This document shows positions 60,240-64,000 of a stretch of 64,000 bases of DNA, one piece after another; position 1 is the stretch's first letter, and the number at the start of each line of letters is the position of its first letter. A model generated the notes under the pieces. The model was not told the origin of the DNA. It was given only the letters and a program-made list of their open reading frames with translations, and made no database searches. The translations under genes and the position numbers were made by a program. Source of the DNA: CAZMGV01 sp964621525 [NCBI: uncultured bacterium] (GTDB lineage: Bacteria > JAGRBM01); NCBI GenBank assembly GCA_964621525.1, contig CAZUMS010000019.1:15651-79650 (forward strand), written 5' to 3'.

Positions 60240-61367
60240 CTAACCGTTCAGGATCACGAGGTCATCCCGGTGGATCAGTTCGTCCACGCCCCGGTAGCCG
60301 AGCAGCTTCTCCAGCTCCTCGGTCCGGTGGCCGGCGATCTTCTGCGCGTCGCGGGAGCTGTAGGCGATGAGCCCCCGGGCGAACTCGCTGCCGTCGGGTC
60401 CCATGCACTTCACGCAGTCGCCGGGCTCGAACTCCCCGCGCACCTCTTTGACGCCCGCCGGGAGCAGCGACTTCTTGCCGCCCCGGAGCGCGGCCGTCGC
60501 CCCGGCGTCCAGTACCAGCTCGCCCTTCACCTGGAGCGAGTAGCCGATCCACTGGTGGCGCGAGGAAACGCCTTTGGGGTCCGGCGCGAAGAACGTGCCC
60601 TCGTCCTCGCCGGCGAAGATCCGGGTGATCGAGCCGGGCTTCACCCCGGCGGCGACCACGGCGGCGGTGCCGCCCTTGGTCGCCGTCTCGGCGGCGTCCA
60701 GCTTCGTGCGCATGCCGCCCAGGCCCACGTCCGAGCCCGTGCCGCCGGCGGCGGCCTTCAGCTCGGGAGTCACCTGCGGCACGAAGGAGATGCGTTTCGC
60801 ATCCCTGTGCTCGTTCGGATTTTTGTCGTAGAGGCCGTCCACGTCCGTGAGGATCACGAGGAGATCGGCCCGGAGCAGCCCCGCGACGATGGCCGAGAGC
60901 CGGTCGTTGTCGCCGAGTTTGATCTCCTCCACCGCCACGGTGTCGTTCTCGTTGATGACCGGAACGACGCCGAGGCCGAACAGCGTCTCGAGCGTGTTCC
61001 GGGCGTTCAGGAACAGCTGCCGGTTGTTCACCACCTGCTGGGTGAGGAGCACCTGTCCGACGGCCGTATCGTGGCGGCCGAATTCGGTCGCGTAGGTGTG
61101 CATGAGGAGGCTCTGCCCCACGGCGGCGGCGGCCTGCTTGAGCGGAATCGTCTTCGGCTTGTCCTTCAGGCCGAGGCGCGAGCGCCCCGAGGCGACCGCC
61201 CCGGAGGTCACGACCGCCACCTCGATGCCGCGCTTCTTCAGCGCGGCGATCTCGTCCACGATGCTCGCGAGCCGGGCGCCGTCGATCCGGTCCCCGCTCA
61301 CCAGCACCCGGGAGCCGAGCTTGATGACGGCGCGCTTCACGCCGGAGATGGCTTCGCGGCCCGTCAC
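60240..61367 (-). CDS. proB: Glutamate 5-kinase with PUA domain
   Basis: 375 residues. The N-terminal amino acid kinase domain has VIKLGSRVLV, VAVVTSGAVASGRSRLGL, INENDTVAVEEIKLGDND and GGTGSDVGLGGMRTKL; it makes gamma-glutamyl phosphate. The C-terminal PUA domain, about residues 280-370 (KGELVLDAGATAALRGGKKS, EFEPGDCVKCM), marks the long proteobacterial form. GTG 61367 overlaps the obgE stop (GTGA); the long frame to 62102 is an obgE shadow. Confidence 0.96.
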   Translation of the reverse strand: MTGREAISGVKRAVIKLGSRVLVSGDRIDGARLASIVDEIAALKKRGIEVAVVTSGAVASGRSRLGLKDKPKTIPLKQAAAAVGQSLLMHTYATEFGRHDTAVGQVLLTQQVVNNRQLFLNARNTLETLFGLGVVPVINENDTVAVEEIKLGDNDRLSAIVAGLLRADLLVILTDVDGLYDKNPNEHRDAKRISFVPQVTPELKAAAGGTGSDVGLGGMRTKLDAAETATKGGTAAVVAAGVKPGSITRIFAGEDEGTFFAPDPKGVSSRHQWIGYSLQVKGELVLDAGATAALRGGKKSLLPAGVKEVRGEFEPGDCVKCMGPDGSEFARGLIAYSSRDAQKIAGHRTEELEKLLGYRGVDELIHRDDLVILNG

Positions 61368-62416
61368 CAGTCGTCTCCTTCCCCGGCGGGTTTCTCTTCT
61401 TCGGCTTCGGCCTCGCGGGCGCCCAGCTCGTCCAGGATCTGGCCGAGCCGGATCTTGAGCTTCTCGATATTCTCTCCCGACACGCCGGAGATGGTCCAGA
61501 CTTCGAGCTTCTTGCGCTTCAGTTTCGAGACCGTTTTCTTCAGGAGGTCCTCGTCCGGGCGCGTGTCCATCTTGTTGAGGGCCACGAGCCGGGGCTTGTC
61601 CAGCATCGACTTGTCGAACGCCTTGATCTCCTTCAGGAGCAGGTCGTAGGTCTTCACCGGATCTTCGGGTGCCGCCATGTCGATCACGAACAGCAGCACG
61701 CGGGAGCGCCGGGCGTGCTTTAAAAACCGGATCCCGAGGCCCGCGCCCTCGTGGGCGCCCTCGATGATGCCGGGAAGGTCGGCGACGACGTAGGTCCTGA
61801 ACTCGCCCCACTTCACGACGCCGAGATTCGGCACGAGGGTCGTGAACGGATAGTCGGCGATCTTGGGCCTCGCCGCCGAGAGCCGGCTGATCAGCGTCGA
61901 TTTGCCGGCGTTCGGAAGGCCCACGAGCCCCACGTCGGCCAGCAGCTGGAGCTCCAGCCGGGCGTCGAACTGCTCGCCGGCCTCGCCGGGCTGGGCGTAG
62001 CGGGGCGCCTGGTTGCGGGGCGTCGCGAAGTGCATGTTCCCCATGCCGCCGCGGCCGCCCTTCGCGATGATCGCCTCCTGCCCGTCCTTCGTGAGGTCGC
62101 ACAGGAGTTCCTCGGTCCCCACCTTGTAGCAGCGGGTTCCCACGGGCACCTCGATCACGAGGTGCTCGGCCGCCTTGCCGTACATCTCGTTGCCCATGCC
62201 GGCCTGGCCGCCCTTGGCGAAGCAGTTCGGCGTGTAGCGCAGGTCCAGCAGCGTCTGCTTGCGGGTCGTCGCCTTCAGGATGACGTGCCCGCCCGCGCCG
62301 CCGTTGCCGCCCGCAGGGCCGCCGTGCGGGCGGAACTTCTCGCGCAGGAACGCGACAGCACCCTTCCCGCCGTGGCCGGAGGCGACATGGATCACGACTT
62401 CATCGACGAACTTCAT
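61364..62416 (-). CDS. obgE: GTPase Obg
   Basis: 350 residues, ribosome-associated GTPase of growth control and 50S assembly. Glycine-rich Obg fold at 1-158 (KFVDEVVIHVASGHGGKGAV, RPHGGPAGGNGGAGGHVILK); G domain with GLPNAGKSTLI, DLPGIIEGAHEGAGLG, NKMDTRPDE. The C-terminal tail is short and acidic (EAEAEEEKPAGEGDDW), as in many bacteria. Starts 80 nt after rpmA, across a strong hairpin. Confidence 0.97.
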   Translation of the reverse strand: MKFVDEVVIHVASGHGGKGAVAFLREKFRPHGGPAGGNGGAGGHVILKATTRKQTLLDLRYTPNCFAKGGQAGMGNEMYGKAAEHLVIEVPVGTRCYKVGTEELLCDLTKDGQEAIIAKGGRGGMGNMHFATPRNQAPRYAQPGEAGEQFDARLELQLLADVGLVGLPNAGKSTLISRLSAARPKIADYPFTTLVPNLGVVKWGEFRTYVVADLPGIIEGAHEGAGLGIRFLKHARRSRVLLFVIDMAAPEDPVKTYDLLLKEIKAFDKSMLDKPRLVALNKMDTRPDEDLLKKTVSKLKRKKLEVWTISGVSGENIEKLKIRLGQILDELGAREAEAEEEKPAGEGDDW

Positions 62417-62433
62417 GGTTGCCCGGATAAGCT

Positions 62434-62464
62434 GCGCCCCCTTGCCTTTCGGCGAAGGGGGCGC
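62434..62464 (-). terminator. Strong intercistronic hairpin between rpmA and obgE
   Basis: GCGCCCCCTT (62434-62443) pairs perfectly with AAGGGGGCGC (62455-62464), and the loop itself contains GCC/GGC pairs (62444-62446 and 62451-62453). No U tract follows on either strand, so a classical terminator is unlikely. On the minus strand it lies between rpmA and obgE and might act as a partial attenuator or RNA processing and stability element that lowers obgE-proBA expression relative to the ribosomal genes. Confidence 0.5.
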
Positions 62465-62496
62465 GGAGTTTCAGACCTTGGTTCTGGAGGGTCCGG

Positions 62497-62757
62497 TCAG
62501 CTCTTCGCGGCCGCCTTCTCTTCCAGCGGGATCACATGGACCCGCTTCTTGTCCTTGCCGAGGCGCGTGAACTTCACGGTGCCTTCGGTGGTGGCGAAGA
62601 TCGTGTAGTCACGGCCCATCGCCACGTTCTTGCCGGGGTGCACGCGCGTGCCCACCTGGCGGATGATGATGTTGCCGGGGATGACCTTCTGGCCGTCGGC
62701 GCGCTTGACCTCGCGGCGTTGACCGTGGGAATCGCGACCATTGGGACGTTCTGCCAT
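62497..62757 (-). CDS. rpmA: 50S ribosomal protein L27
   Basis: 86 residues of the L27 type: [20 protein letters not shown] then [20 protein letters not shown], the core of the family. The N-terminus ([20 protein letters not shown]) differs from the usual AHKKGxGSSRNGRDS but keeps NGRDS. The C-terminus [14 protein letters not shown] is typical. Between rplU and obgE. Confidence 0.96.
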   Translation of the reverse strand: MAERPNGRDSHGQRREVKRADGQKVIPGNIIIRQVGTRVHPGKNVAMGRDYTIFATTEGTVKFTRLGKDKKRVHVIPLEEKAAAKS

Positions 62758-62781
62758 GACTCTTCTCCGTCTCTGATTCTG

Positions 62782-63096
62782 TCAGGCGCTGATCGCCGTC
62801 ACTTCGACCTTCGTCTGGTCGGCGCGGTGGCCCTGGCGCTTGCGCGAGTTCTTGCGGCGGCGGTGCTTCCAGATGAGGAGCTTCGGACCGCGGGTTTCCT
62901 CCACGACCTTCAGCGTCACCTTCGCGCCCGACACATAGGGCTTGCCGACGACCACTTCGCCGCCGTCCTTCTCGATGAGAAGAACCTTGTCGATCGTGAG
63001 GTCGTTGCCGGGCTTCGTCGCCAGGCGGTCCAGCGTGAGCTTGGTACCCTGTGCGACCCGGAACTGCTTGCCGTTGGTTTCGATCACCGCGTGCAT
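62782..63096 (-). CDS. rplU: 50S ribosomal protein L21
   Basis: 104 residues: HAVIETNGKQFRVAQGTKLT at the N-terminus, KVLLIEKDGGEVVVGKPYVS, then KLLIWKHRRRKNSRKRQGHR near the end, the L21 signature. First gene of the rplU-rpmA-obgE-proBA set. The leader (63097-63204) has a possible promoter. Confidence 0.97.
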   Translation of the reverse strand: MHAVIETNGKQFRVAQGTKLTLDRLATKPGNDLTIDKVLLIEKDGGEVVVGKPYVSGAKVTLKVVEETRGPKLLIWKHRRRKNSRKRQGHRADQTKVEVTAISA

Positions 63097-63165
63097 GATA
63101 ACTCTCCGAAACTAAAGGGGATTCCGCTGTAACGGCCCCCGCCGGGGTTCACCCGGAAGGCGCAA

Positions 63166-63194
63166 GTTGTGGCCGATGGAGGCCGGGGAGTCAA
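63166..63194 (-). promoter_or_regulatory. Weak promoter candidate for rplU
   Basis: On the minus strand TTGACT (complement of 63189-63194) is followed, after 17 nt, by CACAAC (complement of 63166-63171), a poor -10. It would give a leader of about 65 nt before the rplU start. It could equally be fortuitous. Confidence 0.3.
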
Positions 63195-63204
63195 GGGGGG
63201 TGAG

Positions 63205-63606
63205 CTACCAGATGGTTGTGAGCCCTGAAACCCGGATCTGCCGGTCGGCGGAGATTACCGGAACGCCCAGATGAAGCGCCGTTGCCGCGATGATCCGGTC
63301 CGGCATGTCGGGCACCTGGTCGCGCGGTATGCGGGCCATGGTCAGGATATCCGGCAGCCGAACGGGAACCACTTCCATATTTCTTTCCGGGTCACCGGCA
63401 ATACCGACGATTCCCTCAAGGGTGCCTGCTGGAATTCTGCCTTTTTCTTCCAGATAAAGCGTCTCCACAAACGAGATCGCAGAAACGAAAATGGTTTCCT
63501 CCCGCGCCTCCATGCTTTCGATGGCCCGGCGGGCCTCTGGCGATATCCGGGCCGGTTCCGTGAGGGACCAGATCAGCACATGGGTATCGATCACGCAGTG
63601 CGGCAA
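63205..63606 (-). CDS. PIN-domain toxin (VapC-like)
   Basis: 133 residues, PIN-domain endoribonuclease. CVIDTHVLIWSL holds the first Asp, VSAISFVETLYLEEKG the conserved Glu, and MPDRIIAATALHLGVPVISA the Asp with the ADR/I-strand. This fits the metal-binding acidic cluster of VapC. TTG 63606 is 9 nt after the antitoxin stop; GTG 63594 is alternative. The rest of the module is the antitoxin upstream. Confidence 0.87.
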   Translation of the reverse strand: MPHCVIDTHVLIWSLTEPARISPEARRAIESMEAREETIFVSAISFVETLYLEEKGRIPAGTLEGIVGIAGDPERNMEVVPVRLPDILTMARIPRDQVPDMPDRIIAATALHLGVPVISADRQIRVSGLTTIW

Positions 63607-63615
63607 GGTTCGCTT

Positions 63616-63849
63616 CTAGTCCTGCCGGGTGACTTCACGGGGGAACTGACCCCACATCTCCCGGCGGATTTCGGCGATGTCCTCGCGGGTGACGTGAACG
63701 CCGAGGTGGGAGAGGGCCCCGAAGATGGTTTTGGGGTGTGCGGCGGGGGCGGCCGGTTCGCCGAGCTTTTCGGCGAACTCAAGCAGCTCCCGCTGCTTTT
63801 CCACCGGAAGCTGTTTGAGCATTTCCAAGACCTGTTCGGCGATCGTCAT
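63616..63849 (-). CDS. Antitoxin-like protein of the VapBC module (DUF2281-like)
   Basis: 77 residues. Helical N-terminus (AEQVLEMLKQLPVEKQREL) followed by FGALSHLGVHVTREDIAEIR and REMWGQFPRE, the C-terminal toxin-neutralising peptide pattern of antitoxins paired with PIN toxins. The DNA-binding part is not obvious; it resembles DUF2281-type antitoxins. Upstream of the PIN gene, separated by 9 nt. Confidence 0.75.
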   Translation of the reverse strand: MTIAEQVLEMLKQLPVEKQRELLEFAEKLGEPAAPAAHPKTIFGALSHLGVHVTREDIAEIRREMWGQFPREVTRQD

Positions 63850-64000
63850 AACCGGAAATCAGGATACCACAGGGGCATTGGGGCCTCAATGAAGGCCGGG
63901 CGGGGGCCTGAAACGCTTTGCGCCCGGCTTCCGGCTCCCCGATTGGGGGGCGGAACTCCGGGCGCACTTCCGAGCTATGAGAAAGAATAGCACACGATTT
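63850..64000. other. Non-coding end of window
   Basis: These 151 bases hold no supported gene. They contain GC-rich inverted stretches around 63890-63965 (GCGCCCGGC-like with CCGGGCGC) and turn AT-rich from 63976. A promoter for the VapBC-like module is expected here but no convincing one was seen. Confidence 0.4.

Noticed and set aside
58797-61649. 950-codon plus-strand frame
   Set aside because: Antisense to rsfS, proA, proB and obgE; no recognisable domains.

Overview
The window is a high-GC (roughly two thirds G+C by eye), gene-dense bacterial chromosome segment with about 62 protein genes, no rRNA or tRNA genes and no phage or IS element. Several traits point to a Gram-negative lineage of the former Deltaproteobacteria or a relative: an MlaEFD lipid-transport operon, a dusB-ntrB-ntrC operon, a frataxin (CyaY) gene, an F0-only ATP synthase operon whose subunit c carries a signal peptide, two sigma-54 activators, a receiver-DUF4388-J-domain-TPR protein of a kind known from myxobacteria-like genomes, and an rplU-rpmA-obgE-proB-proA-rsfS-rlmH-gpmI gene order like that of Geobacter relatives. 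The lineage is inferred from gene content only.

Layout. 1-3170: end of a surface-glycan cluster (GT2, GT4, DPM1-like GT2, DUF2304). 3186-7284: an N-acyl-D-amino-acid deacylase family enzyme, a siderophore-interacting flavoprotein behind a good Fur-box-like palindrome, an ECF41-type sigma factor, and moaC. 7384-18667: metH behind a palindromic repeat, a HicBA module, an SDR, a TPR membrane protein, cyaY, a ribbon-helix-helix/MazF module with a palindromic operator, ilvB-ilvH and an OsmC protein. 18672-22359 (minus): ntrC, ntrB, dusB. 22360-22704 is an AT-rich island. 22705-25684: an operon of membrane and acyltransferase-like genes. 25690-29676 (minus): two paralogous exported proteins of unknown family plus an exported SUMF1-fold protein.

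29752-35322: Nudix hydrolase, a Cys-rich protein, then mlaD, mlaF, mlaE and alr on the minus strand. 35513-43131: four coupled genes (pseudo-receiver/J-domain protein, GT2, a methyltransferase-membrane fusion, a large membrane protein). 43106-48636 (minus): a TPR-GAF-AAA+ sigma-54 activator, tpx, and atpZ-atpI-atpB-atpE. 48817-55823: HD-GYP protein, YkvA-like protein, GHL10-type lipoprotein, SLC13 transporter, fatty acid hydroxylase. 55833-63096 (minus): gpmI, a DksA-like protein, rlmH, rsfS, proA, proB, obgE, rpmA, rplU. A VapBC-like module closes the window.

Many genes overlap by 4 nt (ATGA, GTGA or TTGA) and many starts are GTG or TTG, so start choices matter. The least explained parts are the exported paralogue pair (25690-28805) with its SUMF1 partner, and the 35513-43131 operon, which joins a degenerate signalling/chaperone-like protein to glycan-type membrane enzymes.
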